Of a DNA stretch of 25,281 bases, positions 1 through 7,697 are shown one piece after another; within the stretch, counting starts at the first letter, position 1, and each line of letters opens with the position of its first letter. Position numbers and translations under genes: made by a program. Below the pieces are notes generated by a model. That model saw only the letters and a list, made by a program, of their open reading frames with translations. It was not told where the DNA came from and made no database searches. Source of the DNA: Christensenella sp. UBA4247 (GTDB lineage: Bacteria; Bacillota; Clostridia; Christensenellales; CAG-1252); NCBI GenBank assembly GCA_002395405.1, contig DGWX01000017.1, positions 1,840 through 27,120 on the forward strand. Direction: 5' to 3'.

Positions 1-1212
1 ATCGGCTGTTCTTTCGAAAAGCCGCTTTCGAGCGTCGCTTGCGTGGGTTGCGGACAATGTATTGCCGTTTGCCCGACGGGCGCTTTGACCGAGAAGTCCG
101 AGATCGATAACGTTCTCAACGCGCTTGCCGATCCGAATAAGTACGTGATCGTAGGAACGGCGCCGTCCGTCAGAGTAGGACTCGGCGAAGAGTTTAACAG
201 TCCGATCGGAACGGAAGTCGAAGGCAAAATGGCGGCGGCTCTCAGAAGGATGGGATTCGATAACGTGTTCGACGTGGACTTCGCGGCGGATCTTACGATC
301 ATGGAAGAAGGCGCGGAGTTTATCCATCGCGTACAAAACGGCGGAACGCTTCCGATGATTACTTCCTGCTCGCCCGCTTGGATCAAGTTTATCGAGCATA
401 ACTATCCCGAAGAACTGTCGCACCTCTCCACCTGCAAATCGCCGCAACAAATGTTCGGCGCGATCGTAAAGACGTATTACGCGGAGAAGCTCGGCAAGGA
501 TCCCAAGGATCTTTACGTTGTTTCCGTTATGCCTTGCACCGCGAAAAAATTCGAGAAGACTCGTCCGGATCAAAATGCGGCGGGCGAAGGGATCCCCGAT
601 ATCGACGCCGTTTTAACGACGCGCGAACTCGCCAAGATGATCAAGCGTATGGGTATTTTGTTTAACGAACTGCCCTCCGAAAAGTTCGACGATCCTCTCG
701 GGATTTCGACGGGCGCCGGCGTTATCTTCGGCGTTACGGGCGGCGTTATGGAAGCGGCGCTCCGTACGGTTGCGGAAAAATTGACGGGCAAAGAGCTCCC
801 CTCGGTGGACTTTACCGAAGTTCGCGGAACGAAGGGTATCAAGGAAGCGGAGTACGATATCGCCGGCATCAAAGTTAAGGTGGCGGTCGCTTCCGGGCTT
901 GCGAACGCGCGCGTTTTGATGGATCAAATCAAAGAGGGTAAGAGCCCCTATCACTTTATCGAGATCATGAGCTGCCCGGGCGGCTGCGTAAACGGCGGCG
1001 GTCAACCGATCCGTACGGCGGAAGAGAGAAACAACGTGGATATCAAGGCGACCCGTGCGGCGAGCATTTACAAGCTCGACAAGTCGATGCAGTTCAGAAA
1101 GTCTCACGAGAACCCCGCGATCATCGAGCTTTACAAAGAATATCTCGGCGAACCGAACAGCCACAAGGCGCACCATATCTTGCATACTTCGTACGTTAAG
1201 AGAGGTTTGTAA
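1..1212 (+). CDS. [FeFe] hydrogenase catalytic subunit (HndD/HydA-like), 5' partial
   Basis: Reversible proton reduction at an H-cluster, probably cytoplasmic and linked to ferredoxin or NAD(P)H. The frame is open from base 1, so the N-terminus is outside the window; about 404 residues remain of the roughly 580 usual for HndD-type subunits. Residues 14-24 are the last 4Fe-4S motif (CVGCGQCIAVC). The H-domain has L1 TSCSPAW (121-127), L2 MPCTAKKFE (from 177) and L3 MSCPGGCVNGGGQP (from 323), supplying cluster cysteines 123, 179, 325 and 329. A small-subunit-like tail follows (ELYKEYLGEP...AHHILHTSY). Position 124 is Ser where many group A enzymes have the proton-relay Cys. The GTG at 43 lies inside the cluster motif and is not a real start. 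A hairpin at 1251-1270 follows the stop. Partner subunits would lie upstream. Family is certain; HndD type is inferred from motif style. Confidence 0.95.
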   Translation: MGCSFEKPLSSVACVGCGQCIAVCPTGALTEKSEIDNVLNALADPNKYVIVGTAPSVRVGLGEEFNSPIGTEVEGKMAAALRRMGFDNVFDVDFAADLTIMEEGAEFIHRVQNGGTLPMITSCSPAWIKFIEHNYPEELSHLSTCKSPQQMFGAIVKTYYAEKLGKDPKDLYVVSVMPCTAKKFEKTRPDQNAAGEGIPDIDAVLTTRELAKMIKRMGILFNELPSEKFDDPLGISTGAGVIFGVTGGVMEAALRTVAEKLTGKELPSVDFTEVRGTKGIKEAEYDIAGIKVKVAVASGLANARVLMDQIKEGKSPYHFIEIMSCPGGCVNGGGQPIRTAEERNNVDIKATRAASIYKLDKSMQFRKSHENPAIIELYKEYLGEPNSHKAHHILHTSYVKRGL

Positions 1213-1250
1213 GAAAGGAAAGGCTAATTTCGGCCTCAACGAACTTAAAA

Positions 1251-1270
1251 GGGGCGCGGTTTCGCGCCCC
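1251..1270 (+). terminator. Hairpin after hydrogenase gene, possible terminator
   Basis: GGGGCGCG (1251-1258), loop GTTT, CGCGCCCC (1263-1270) forms a perfect 8-bp stem 38 nt after the hydrogenase stop. Only TTCGT follows, so a U-tract is lacking and termination may be weak or Rho-dependent. The riboswitch begins about 16 nt later, leaving no room for a separate promoter. Confidence 0.5.
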
Positions 1271-1285
1271 TTCGTAACAAAAGAA

Positions 1286-1380
1286 ACTTTCTGCAGGAAA
1301 GTCGGTGAAAATCCGACGCTGCCCCCACAGAGGTGAAGGAAGAGTTAAGGCTCCTAAGTCCTAATGCTGCAGTCAGAATA
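1286..1380 (+). ncRNA. Cobalamin (B12) riboswitch, short variant
   Basis: The cobalamin aptamer signature is visible. GTCGG (1301-1305) pairs with CCGAC (1313-1317) around the TGAAAAT loop, followed by GCTGCCCCCAC (1318-1328), and the B12-box-like AGTCCTAATGCTGCAG (1357-1372). CTGCAG at 1291-1296 can pair with CTGCAG at 1367-1372 to close the core. The element is only about 95 nt, shorter than the classical class, and resembles the compact AdoCbl-variant type. No terminator follows and the ribosome site GGGAGG (1391-1396) is just downstream, so translational control is likely; CTCC at 1351-1354 could mask GGAG at 1392-1395, which is speculative. The downstream genes fit B12 uptake. Confidence 0.82.
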
Positions 1381-1404
1381 AATATTTTTAGGGAGGGTAA
1401 TCAA

Positions 1405-1848
1405 ATGAATACAGTAAAGAAAATTTCATTAGTCTTTTTGGCAATCGCGATCTCTGTGGCAGCCGTCCTCGGTATGGTGGCTTGCAAACAAAGTGAGACG
1501 GTTAAAGATACCGAGATCATTCTCACGGTCGATTCGAGCGTAATGGCGGATATCGAAGGAAAGAGTTTGGTCGATTACATGGCGGCTTTGAAAGAGAAGA
1601 ATAAACTCTCTTACGAAGGTTCGGTCAGCCAATATGGCTTATACGTCCAGTCCATTAACGGAAGAGAAGCCGATTCAAAGACCGAATGGTGGGCGCTTTA
1701 CACGGATGACGCCGAATTCTCCAATGAAGCATACGGCACATACACGGCAAGCGACGGAGCGACTTATGCGATGGCATCGGTCGGCGCTTCGTCTGTTATG
1801 ATTAAAGAAGGAAAGAAATACGTCTGGGTTATTCAATTGCTTTCATGA
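1405..1848 (+). CDS. DUF4430 lipoprotein, likely cobalamin-binding (transcobalamin-like domain)
   Basis: A 147-residue exported protein. The start is the ATG at 1405, 8 nt after GGGAGG; the frame extends upstream to 1333 but that part is riboswitch. Residues 1-26 are a lipoprotein signal (basic NTVKK, hydrophobic stretch, then MVAC with Cys26 as lipid anchor). The rest matches DUF4430, the fold of the C-terminal domain of intrinsic factor and transcobalamin: a SLVDYMAAL helix, YGLYVQSINGREAD, the WWALYTDD core and a closing YVWVIQ strand. Its stop overlaps the next start as ATGA, so it is translationally coupled to the S component. Likely role: surface capture of cobalamin for the transporter. 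Domain assignment comes from motif pattern; ligand is inferred from the riboswitch. Confidence 0.8.
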   Translation: MNTVKKISLVFLAIAISVAAVLGMVACKQSETVKDTEIILTVDSSVMADIEGKSLVDYMAALKEKNKLSYEGSVSQYGLYVQSINGREADSKTEWWALYTDDAEFSNEAYGTYTASDGATYAMASVGASSVMIKEGKKYVWVIQLLS

Positions 1849-2564
1849 GAACCCGAGACATTTGTCTTGTAGCCATTTTGTCCGCGACCTTAACCGTGGG
1901 CAAAATGGCTTTATCTTTTATTGCGAACGTGGAAGTCGTGACCCTTCTTTTGACGGTCTATGCTTTGACGCTCCCGAGAAGCAGAGTTCTTCTTGCAACC
2001 TTTACCTTCATTGCGACGGAAGTTTTTATTTGGGGCGCGCATATTTGGATCCTAATGTATGTGATCCACTGGACTGCGCTCGTTCTCAGCGTTTCGCTTT
2101 TTAAGGGGAAATATGCGCCTATTTTTGCCATCATAACCGCGATTACTTTGACGGGACTGTATGGCGTTCAGACTACCTTTCTCGAAGTTCTGTTCTTAAT
2201 GAATTTCAAAAAGATCGGGTTTATCAAGTGCTTTATGTTGCGTTACGGCACAGGGATCCCGTATTTTGTCACACACATTGTTTCCAATGCCTGCATTCTA
2301 TCCGTTCTCGTGTATCCGATGTATCGTCTGATGCGGTCTCTGTTTAGTCGCTATTCCAAAGCCCCTCTGCAAAACGAAATCGCGAAAGAAGTCTCCGTTC
2401 GACAGGATCCGAGCGGAGCCTTGGATAAAGGCGCTCCAAAGGATCCGATCGGAGATCCGGATGCGAGTGATCGTCAGGACGGGAACCTTTCTTCCCAAGG
2501 CGAGAACGATCCTTCCGCTCCGCTGAGGAGCGATGGAGCTTCGAAAGATCCTCCGCGTGCGTAA
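1845..2564 (+). CDS. ECF transporter S component, probably for cobalamin
   Basis: A 239-residue membrane protein. Residues 1-170 contain about six hydrophobic segments (roughly 5-26, 29-46, 49-66, 68-86, 90-110 and 146-168), the size and pattern of an ECF substrate-binding S component. It lacks its own ribosome site and starts in the ATGA overlap with the DUF4430 gene. The riboswitch two genes upstream suggests B12 or a precursor as substrate. The shared EcfA/EcfA'/EcfT energizing module is not in the window, as is common for group II ECF systems. Oddly, residues 172-239 form a 68-residue hydrophilic tail rich in Asp, Pro, Ser and Gly, absent from typical S components of about 170-200 residues. 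The family call rests on topology and context, not a diagnostic motif. Confidence 0.65.
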   Translation: MRTRDICLVAILSATLTVGKMALSFIANVEVVTLLLTVYALTLPRSRVLLATFTFIATEVFIWGAHIWILMYVIHWTALVLSVSLFKGKYAPIFAIITAITLTGLYGVQTTFLEVLFLMNFKKIGFIKCFMLRYGTGIPYFVTHIVSNACILSVLVYPMYRLMRSLFSRYSKAPLQNEIAKEVSVRQDPSGALDKGAPKDPIGDPDASDRQDGNLSSQGENDPSAPLRSDGASKDPPRA

Positions 2565-2604
2565 ACATCTCTTAAAACGACGATTTGTTTAAGGAAGCCT
2601 AAAG

Positions 2605-2633
2605 TTGACATATCTTTCGATGCGTGATACAAT
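2605..2633 (+). promoter_or_regulatory. Sigma-A promoter for lemA-DUF2207
   Basis: TTGACA at 2605-2610, a 17-nt spacer and TACAAT at 2628-2633, with an extended -10 TG at 2625-2626. It lies 48 nt before the lemA start and nothing else in this 117-nt gap competes with it. Confidence 0.88.
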
Positions 2634-2681
2634 ACTATAAAATAGCTACGGCGAATATTCAATAAACAGAGAGGTTATGCT

Positions 2682-3254
2682 ATGAAATGGTGGGTAGGTC
2701 TTATTATCGCAGTTGCGGCAGTCGTCGTTTTGGTGTTGATCGTCAAGGCGCTTATCGACATGTATAACAAACTTGTCAGAGGCAGGGAGAAGGTCAAAAA
2801 CGGTTGGTCGCAGATCGACGTTCAGCTTCGCCGCCGTTTTGATTTGATCCCGAACCTCGTTGAAACCGTAAAAGGATACGCGGCGCACGAAAAGGAAACC
2901 TTGGAAAAGGTTACGATGTGGCGCAGTCGCGTCAGCGCGGCAACCACGACCGAAGAGTCTATGGAAGCGAACGCAGGGCTTTCTTCCGCGCTCGGCAGGC
3001 TCCTCGTAACGATGGAAAAATATCCCGAGCTCAAGGCGAACGAAAACTTTTTGAGATTGCAAACCGAGCTGACCGAGATCGAGAACAAGATCGCGTTTTC
3101 CAGGCAGTTCTATAACGATACCGTTCAGAAATACAACGTTCTCGTTAAGCAATTTCCCTCGAATATCATCGCGTCGATGTTCAAATTCAAAGAGGAAAAA
3201 TTCTTCGAAGTGGACGAATCCGTTCGCGAAACCGTTCCGCAGGTCAAGTTTTAA
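2682..3254 (+). CDS. lemA: LemA family membrane-anchored protein
   Basis: A 190-residue protein with an N-terminal membrane anchor (about 5-27) and a long helical cytoplasmic or extracytoplasmic domain. The family hallmarks are clear: YNKLVRGREKVKNGWSQIDV, then QLRRRFDLIPNLVETVKGYA, then a YPELKANENF segment and LTEIENKIAFSRQFYNDTV, ending near FPSNIIASMF. The molecular function of LemA is not established. The start at 2682 has AGAGAGG 7 nt upstream; the ATG at 2677 is out of frame. Its stop overlaps the DUF2207 start by one base (TAATG), a pairing seen widely in Bacillota that suggests a shared envelope role. Length is normal for the family. Confidence 0.93.
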   Translation: MKWWVGLIIAVAAVVVLVLIVKALIDMYNKLVRGREKVKNGWSQIDVQLRRRFDLIPNLVETVKGYAAHEKETLEKVTMWRSRVSAATTTEESMEANAGLSSALGRLLVTMEKYPELKANENFLRLQTELTEIENKIAFSRQFYNDTVQKYNVLVKQFPSNIIASMFKFKEEKFFEVDESVRETVPQVKF

Positions 3255-5251
3255 TGAAAAGAAACGAACTTTTACGTCAAAAAAAAGGCAAGTCCGGAGC
3301 GGCTTGCCTTCTCTGTGTTTTTGTACTCATTGCTCTTTGTTTGGCTCTTTTTGCTTCTTGCGACATTTTTACGACGGATATCTATCTGAAATCCTTCCAA
3401 ATGGACGTTACGCTCTCCTCGGACGGCAGTATGACCGTAACGGAGACGGCGAAAGCCTATTTTTCGGGGCAGGATACCGATTGGTTTAACTTTTATCGCA
3501 TTATAGACGACGAGCGCGTTTTTAACGATCCGGACGTCGATCCGTATTCCTTTTATCTGGACGGGAAAAATATCCCCTTCGACGGCGCTCTCGATCTTGA
3601 TTCGGGTAGTACCGACGCTTGGAAAAAGCGCTATGAAAGCCGCGCCGCCGGCTATGTGTTCGCGCGGACGAGCGGGCTTGAAATCGGCGTCGTTATGCCG
3701 CAGTTCGAGAGCGGAACGCATACTTTTCAGTACACGTACACGATCCGAAACGTTATAACCGGTATTTCGGACGCGACGGTTTTTTATTATAAATTCGTTT
3801 CCGAGATCAACACGATGGATATTAAGGTCATGGACGTTACGATCCGTTTCCCCGAGGAGGAAAAGGCTCTGATGTCTTGGCTGCATGTGTCCGCCGGTGC
3901 GGTCGGCGCTTGGAAAGAAGCGGAGGATAATCGCTCGATCCATATACACGTCGAGGACGTTTCGCACGGCGAATATATCGAGAGCCGTCTTCTTCTTTCC
4001 AAATCGAATTACGCTCTCTCCGAGATTAACTCTTCGATCACGAGCGTGGACGTGGAGAACGAAGAAAAAAGCTGGTACGAAGCGTATAAAAGAAAGCAGG
4101 CGATCCGCCTTGCGATCACGATCGGGGATTACGTCCTCGGCGCGTTGTTTATCCTTTTCGGCGTATTCTATTGTTTCCGTCTCAAAAAGAGAAATAAACC
4201 GCTCGAACTGCCGAACGCGCCGATCTATTACCGCGATATTCCCGAGGGATATACGGGCGGCGAAGTTTCTCCCCTGTATTTTTATTATTCGAACGAGAAT
4301 TATTTAGACGAGAGTATTTCGGCAACCATGCTCGAACTGACCCGCCTGAAATATATTTCGATCACGCCCGATTCGGGTTCCAAAAGCGCAAAGATCACCG
4401 TTTTGAAAAAAGACGAAGACGATTCTCTTCGCTCGCATCAAAAATTCGTTTTGGAAATGCTTCTTTTGATCAAGCCGATGGGAGAAAGCTTTACGATGAA
4501 AGAATTCGAAAAGTACGGCAAGTCTCACGCAATGCAACTGATGAAGCTCGTTCAAAAGTATAAAGAAGCGATCTTGAATAAATCGCAACGGGAAAACGCC
4601 TATCCGAAGAACAATCCGATCAAAGATCAAACGCAGAATTTTGCGTCCAAAATGGTGGTTTCCGGTTTCGTGCTCGTTTTTTTTTCGGGCTTTACGAGCT
4701 TTTTCTTGTCGTTTGGCGCGTTCTTTACCGCGGTGGGCTTGATCGTGGGCGGCTTGATCCCGTATTTCGTTCTCAGAAAAGCAAAGGCGCCGCTGACCGC
4801 ACAAGGGCAGAAGGAGTATGACATGCTCCGCGCTCTTTCTCGCTTTATGCAGGAGTTCTCTTCGATGGACGAACACGAGATCCCTTCTCTCGTCCTTTGG
4901 GAAGACTATATGATCTTCGCGACCGCGATGGGAATTGCGGATAAGGTCGCGGAACAGCTCGAAATCAAATATCCCGAGTTTAAGAAGCTTTCGGAAAGCA
5001 ATTTCGACGTGGATAACTTCGCGATCCTCTATTTCTTCTCGCGCTCGTTCAGAACTCTTTCGGGACTGAATTTCGTGGGCAACGTAGCAAACGTCATTCG
5101 TTCGGTCGAAACGGTTCAGCGCGCTATGAGGGCGGCGGAAGTCGCGCGTAAATTCGGCGCGTCGGGCGGCGGCAGCGGAAGAGGCGGCGGAGGCGGATTC
5201 CACGGCGGCGGAGGCGGTTTCTCGGGAGGCGGCTTCGGCGGCAGAAGATAA
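3254..5251 (+). CDS. DUF2207 domain membrane protein with Gly-rich C-terminus
   Basis: A 665-residue predicted membrane protein of unknown function. Residues 15-36 are a signal or anchor segment ending LFASC, possibly a weak lipobox. The extracytoplasmic DUF2207 region follows (about 40-280), with the typical opening YLKSFQMDVTLSSDGSMTV and FYRII. A transmembrane helix lies near 287-308, a cytoplasmic region with EIPSLVLWEDYMIFATAMG near 540-560, and two close hydrophobic segments near 470-510. The last 30 residues are almost all Gly with Ser, Arg and Phe, as in many DUF2207 and TPM-type proteins. It begins inside the lemA stop codon, and a strong terminator follows at 5286-5315. A run of eight A (3279-3286) near the start is unusual and is treated as a finding. 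Confidence 0.88.
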   Translation: MKRNELLRQKKGKSGAACLLCVFVLIALCLALFASCDIFTTDIYLKSFQMDVTLSSDGSMTVTETAKAYFSGQDTDWFNFYRIIDDERVFNDPDVDPYSFYLDGKNIPFDGALDLDSGSTDAWKKRYESRAAGYVFARTSGLEIGVVMPQFESGTHTFQYTYTIRNVITGISDATVFYYKFVSEINTMDIKVMDVTIRFPEEEKALMSWLHVSAGAVGAWKEAEDNRSIHIHVEDVSHGEYIESRLLLSKSNYALSEINSSITSVDVENEEKSWYEAYKRKQAIRLAITIGDYVLGALFILFGVFYCFRLKKRNKPLELPNAPIYYRDIPEGYTGGEVSPLYFYYSNENYLDESISATMLELTRLKYISITPDSGSKSAKITVLKKDEDDSLRSHQKFVLEMLLLIKPMGESFTMKEFEKYGKSHAMQLMKLVQKYKEAILNKSQRENAYPKNNPIKDQTQNFASKMVVSGFVLVFFSGFTSFFLSFGAFFTAVGLIVGGLIPYFVLRKAKAPLTAQGQKEYDMLRALSRFMQEFSSMDEHEIPSLVLWEDYMIFATAMGIADKVAEQLEIKYPEFKKLSESNFDVDNFAILYFFSRSFRTLSGLNFVGNVANVIRSVETVQRAMRAAEVARKFGASGGGSGRGGGGGFHGGGGGFSGGGFGGRR

Positions 5252-5285
5252 AAAACAAATGGATTCCCCAAAATAAAAAACTAGG

Positions 5286-5315
5286 CGCGCCCGTTTGAAG
5301 CGGGCGCGTTTTTTT
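5286..5315 (+). terminator. Rho-independent terminator after DUF2207 gene
   Basis: CGCGCCCG (5286-5293), loop TTTGAAG, CGGGCGCG (5301-5308) and a run of seven T. It ends the lemA operon 35 nt after the stop. Confidence 0.93.
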
Positions 5316-5420
5316 GATCGGATCCTCTTGTTCAACCGCCGGAAACGCACGTCGCTCCGCCTTTTGGAATAAAATCATAAAGATCGAGAGAAAAATCGAA
5401 AAGTCGGCGCGCTTTTTCTG

Positions 5421-5449
5421 TTGACACGCTATCTTCGCGATGATATGAT
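5421..5449 (+). promoter_or_regulatory. Sigma-A promoter for marR-ABC exporter operon
   Basis: TTGACA (5421-5426), 17-nt spacer, TATGAT (5444-5449) with an extended TG at 5441-5442. The predicted transcription start, about 5456, is immediately before the palindrome at 5461-5481. The rest of the 5316-5420 gap shows nothing recognisable. Confidence 0.88.
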
Positions 5450-5460
5450 TTACCTATCGA

Positions 5461-5481
5461 ATGATTAACCAAGTTAATTAT
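5461..5481. promoter_or_regulatory. Palindromic operator, probable MarR autoregulation site
   Basis: ATTAAC (5464-5469), CAA, GTTAAT (5473-5478) is a perfect inverted repeat, extended by matching AT/AT at the outer ends (5461-5462 and 5480-5481). It sits just downstream of the predicted transcription start and ahead of the ribosome site, where a bound repressor would block initiation. Binding by the adjacent MarR protein is inferred. Confidence 0.7.
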
Positions 5482-5496
5482 AAAAAGGAGGGGCGT

Positions 5497-5940
5497 ATGG
5501 ATATCGGAAAGGATAATCTTCTTTTGAACACGCTCGCGAAGATTTGCGAAGTATTTCGCGACAATCGAATGTTATGCGGTCTGACCTTTCCCGAGCTCGT
5601 TACTTGCCACGTGGTTTTGGCGAACGATTCGATGAACAAACCGACCCGTGCGAAAGATCTTGCGGAGGCTTTGAAAGTCAGCAAACCCGCGGTTTCCAAG
5701 CTCCTAAGTTGTATGGAAGAAAAGGGGCTCGTAAAGAGAGAGCGCCGCGAAGAAGATCGAAAGGCGGTGTACGTCGTTTTATCGGAAGGAGCGACGCGCG
5801 TTCTCGAAGAGCAAAAGGCGACGGCGAGCGTTATAACGAAGCAAATATTTGCGGAAATGGGAACGGATAAAGCGAAGGAATTTATCGCCGCCGTGGATCA
5901 TTTTTACGAGTGCTATAAAAAAGTGGAGGAAAAAGCGTGA
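5497..5940 (+). CDS. MarR family transcriptional regulator
   Basis: A 147-residue winged-helix DNA-binding protein. Recognition region: TRAKDLAEALKVSKPAVSKLL (about 49-69); wing: GLVKRERREEDRKAVYVVLSE, with the DxR signature of MarR wings; helices at both ends form the dimer interface. The start is the ATG at 5497, preceded by AGGAGGGG (5486-5493). An in-frame ATG at 5461 lies in the operator palindrome and lacks a ribosome site. The gene heads an operon with two ABC exporter subunits and shares GTGA with the first. It probably represses the operon until a drug-like or toxic ligand binds; the ligand cannot be read from sequence. Confidence 0.9.
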   Translation: MDIGKDNLLLNTLAKICEVFRDNRMLCGLTFPELVTCHVVLANDSMNKPTRAKDLAEALKVSKPAVSKLLSCMEEKGLVKRERREEDRKAVYVVLSEGATRVLEEQKATASVITKQIFAEMGTDKAKEFIAAVDHFYECYKKVEEKA

Positions 5941-7697
5941 TCAAGATATGGAAGGAATTGACCGTTAAAGAATGGTTGCTGTTCGCGTTGTCGATCGGGA
6001 TCGTGGCTTTGCAGGTATGGGCGGAGCTGGAACTCATCGAGCGTATGCAGGACGTAACGATTCTCGTAACGGGCGCGGGCGGAACGATCTCGGAGATATT
6101 GAAAGCGGGCGGAAAAATGCTGCTGCTTGCCTTTGCCGGCGTTTTATGTTCGATCGCGGTTGGCTACGCTGCGGCTGTCATCGGAACGAATCTATCGTAT
6201 AAACTGCGCGATAAGCTGTTTATGAAAGTACAAAGATTTTCGATGGAAGAGATCAATCGCTTTTCGACGGCGAGCCTGATTACCCGTTCCACGAACGACG
6301 TGGGGCAGGTACAGATGCTGATCGCAATGGGAATGCAGGTCGCACTTCGCGCGCCCATTATGGCGATTTGGGCGATTACGAAGATCTCGGGCAAAAGCTG
6401 GCAGTGGTCGGTTTCGATGATCGTGGCGATCGTGGCGCTTTGCTTTTTGCTCGCGGCGGTTTTCTTTATCGCCGTGCCGCGTTTTAAGAAGATACAAGCT
6501 TTAACGGACGATATAAACGGGCGTATGCGCGAAAATCTGACGGGACTTCGCGTCGTGCGCGCGTATAACGCGGAAGCGTTCCAAGAGGCAAAATTCGAAA
6601 AGGCGAATAAGGCGCTCGCGGCGAATAACCTCGTGGCGCATCGCGTCATGGCGGCGATGGCGCCCATAATGACGGGCATTATGAGCGGCTTGTCCCTTTC
6701 GATCTATTGGATCGGGATCTATTTGATAAACGCGACGGCTGCGGCGGAAAAGGCGATCCGATACAGCGAAATGGTCGTATTTTCGTCTTATGCGATGCAA
6801 ATCGTTATGTCCTTTATGATGATGAGCTTCGTGTTTATTATGTTCCCGCGCGCACTGGTTGCCGCTCGCCGCATTGCGGACGTCTTATCCACCGACCCCA
6901 AGATCAAGGGCGGAAACGTAAAAGAAGGGCTTTCGGGCGTTTCGGGCGAAGTTATATTCGATGACGTTTCCTTCCGCTATCCGGACGCGGAAAGCCCCGT
7001 TTTGGAACACGTTTCTTTTCAGGCGTCCAAGGGGGAAACGGTTGCTTTTATCGGTTCGACCGGTAGCGGAAAAAGTACCGTTATCAATTTGATTCCCCGT
7101 TTTTACGACGCGACCGAGGGTGCGGTTTATGTGGACGGGGTAAACGTTAAGGAGTACGAGAGCGCGGCGCTTACGAAAAAAATCGGATATGTGTCGCAGC
7201 GCGCCGTCCTTTTTTCGGGCGATATTAAAAGCAACGTAACGTACGGAAACGAGGGAAGAGAAGGCGAGAAAGAGGGCGTTTTGCAAGCGCTCGAGATCGC
7301 GTCGGCGGCTTCTTTCGTTTCGGATAAAGAAGGGCAGGAGAACGCGTTTGTGGCGCGCGGCGGCGCAAATTTCAGCGGCGGTCAGAAGCAGCGTCTCTCC
7401 ATTGCCCGCGCGATCTATAAAAAGCCCGAGATCCTGATTTTTGACGACAGCTTTTCCGCGCTCGATTACAAGACGGATAAAGAACTGCGCGCCGCGCTCA
7501 AAAAAGAGCTGAAAGGCGTAACGGTTTTGATCGTCGCCCAAAGGATCGGAACGATAAAGGACGCGGATAAGATCGTTGTTTTGGACGAAGGAAAGGTTTC
7601 CGCGATCGGAACGCACAAAGAGCTGCTTTCGTCGTCCGAGGTGTATCGTGAGATCGCGTCTTCGCAGCTTTCCGAGGAGGAACTGAAAAATGCCTGA
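5937..7697 (+). CDS. Heterodimeric ABC exporter subunit with degenerate ATPase site
   Basis: A 586-residue half-transporter: six transmembrane helices (about 1-310), then a nucleotide-binding domain. Walker A is GSTGSGKST (373-381) and the signature FSGGQ is canonical (479-483). Walker B is ILIFDD (499-504), with Asp504 where the catalytic Glu should be, and the switch-loop His is Gln535 (VAQR). This is the degenerate-site pattern of the TM287, LmrC and BmrC class, so it should work only with the next gene product. The start is GTG at 5937, supported by GGAGG (5925-5929) and a GTGA overlap with marR. It probably exports hydrophobic compounds; drug, lipid or peptide cannot be distinguished from sequence. 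Confidence 0.93.
   Translation: MIKIWKELTVKEWLLFALSIGIVALQVWAELELIERMQDVTILVTGAGGTISEILKAGGKMLLLAFAGVLCSIAVGYAAAVIGTNLSYKLRDKLFMKVQRFSMEEINRFSTASLITRSTNDVGQVQMLIAMGMQVALRAPIMAIWAITKISGKSWQWSVSMIVAIVALCFLLAAVFFIAVPRFKKIQALTDDINGRMRENLTGLRVVRAYNAEAFQEAKFEKANKALAANNLVAHRVMAAMAPIMTGIMSGLSLSIYWIGIYLINATAAAEKAIRYSEMVVFSSYAMQIVMSFMMMSFVFIMFPRALVAARRIADVLSTDPKIKGGNVKEGLSGVSGEVIFDDVSFRYPDAESPVLEHVSFQASKGETVAFIGSTGSGKSTVINLIPRFYDATEGAVYVDGVNVKEYESAALTKKIGYVSQRAVLFSGDIKSNVTYGNEGREGEKEGVLQALEIASAASFVSDKEGQENAFVARGGANFSGGQKQRLSIARAIYKKPEILIFDDSFSALDYKTDKELRAALKKELKGVTVLIVAQRIGTIKDADKIVVLDEGKVSAIGTHKELLSSSEVYREIASSQLSEEELKNA

Noticed and set aside
1251..1270. The GC hairpin as part of the cobalamin aptamer
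   Set aside because: The aptamer core closes at 1291-1296 with 1367-1372 without it, and its position after a stop codon fits transcript ending better.
1333..1404. Upstream extension of the DUF4430 reading frame
   Set aside because: It lies in the riboswitch, has no ribosome site and would mask the signal peptide.
5161..5250. GGC-rich repeat at the end of the DUF2207 gene as a tandem repeat element
   Set aside because: It encodes the normal Gly-rich tail of this protein type; the frame is maintained.
4304..5350. Long open frame (348 codons) on the minus strand opposite the DUF2207 gene
   Set aside because: It mirrors codon bias of the sense gene, is Arg/Ala-rich with no recognisable domain or ribosome site, and runs through the terminator at 5286-5315.
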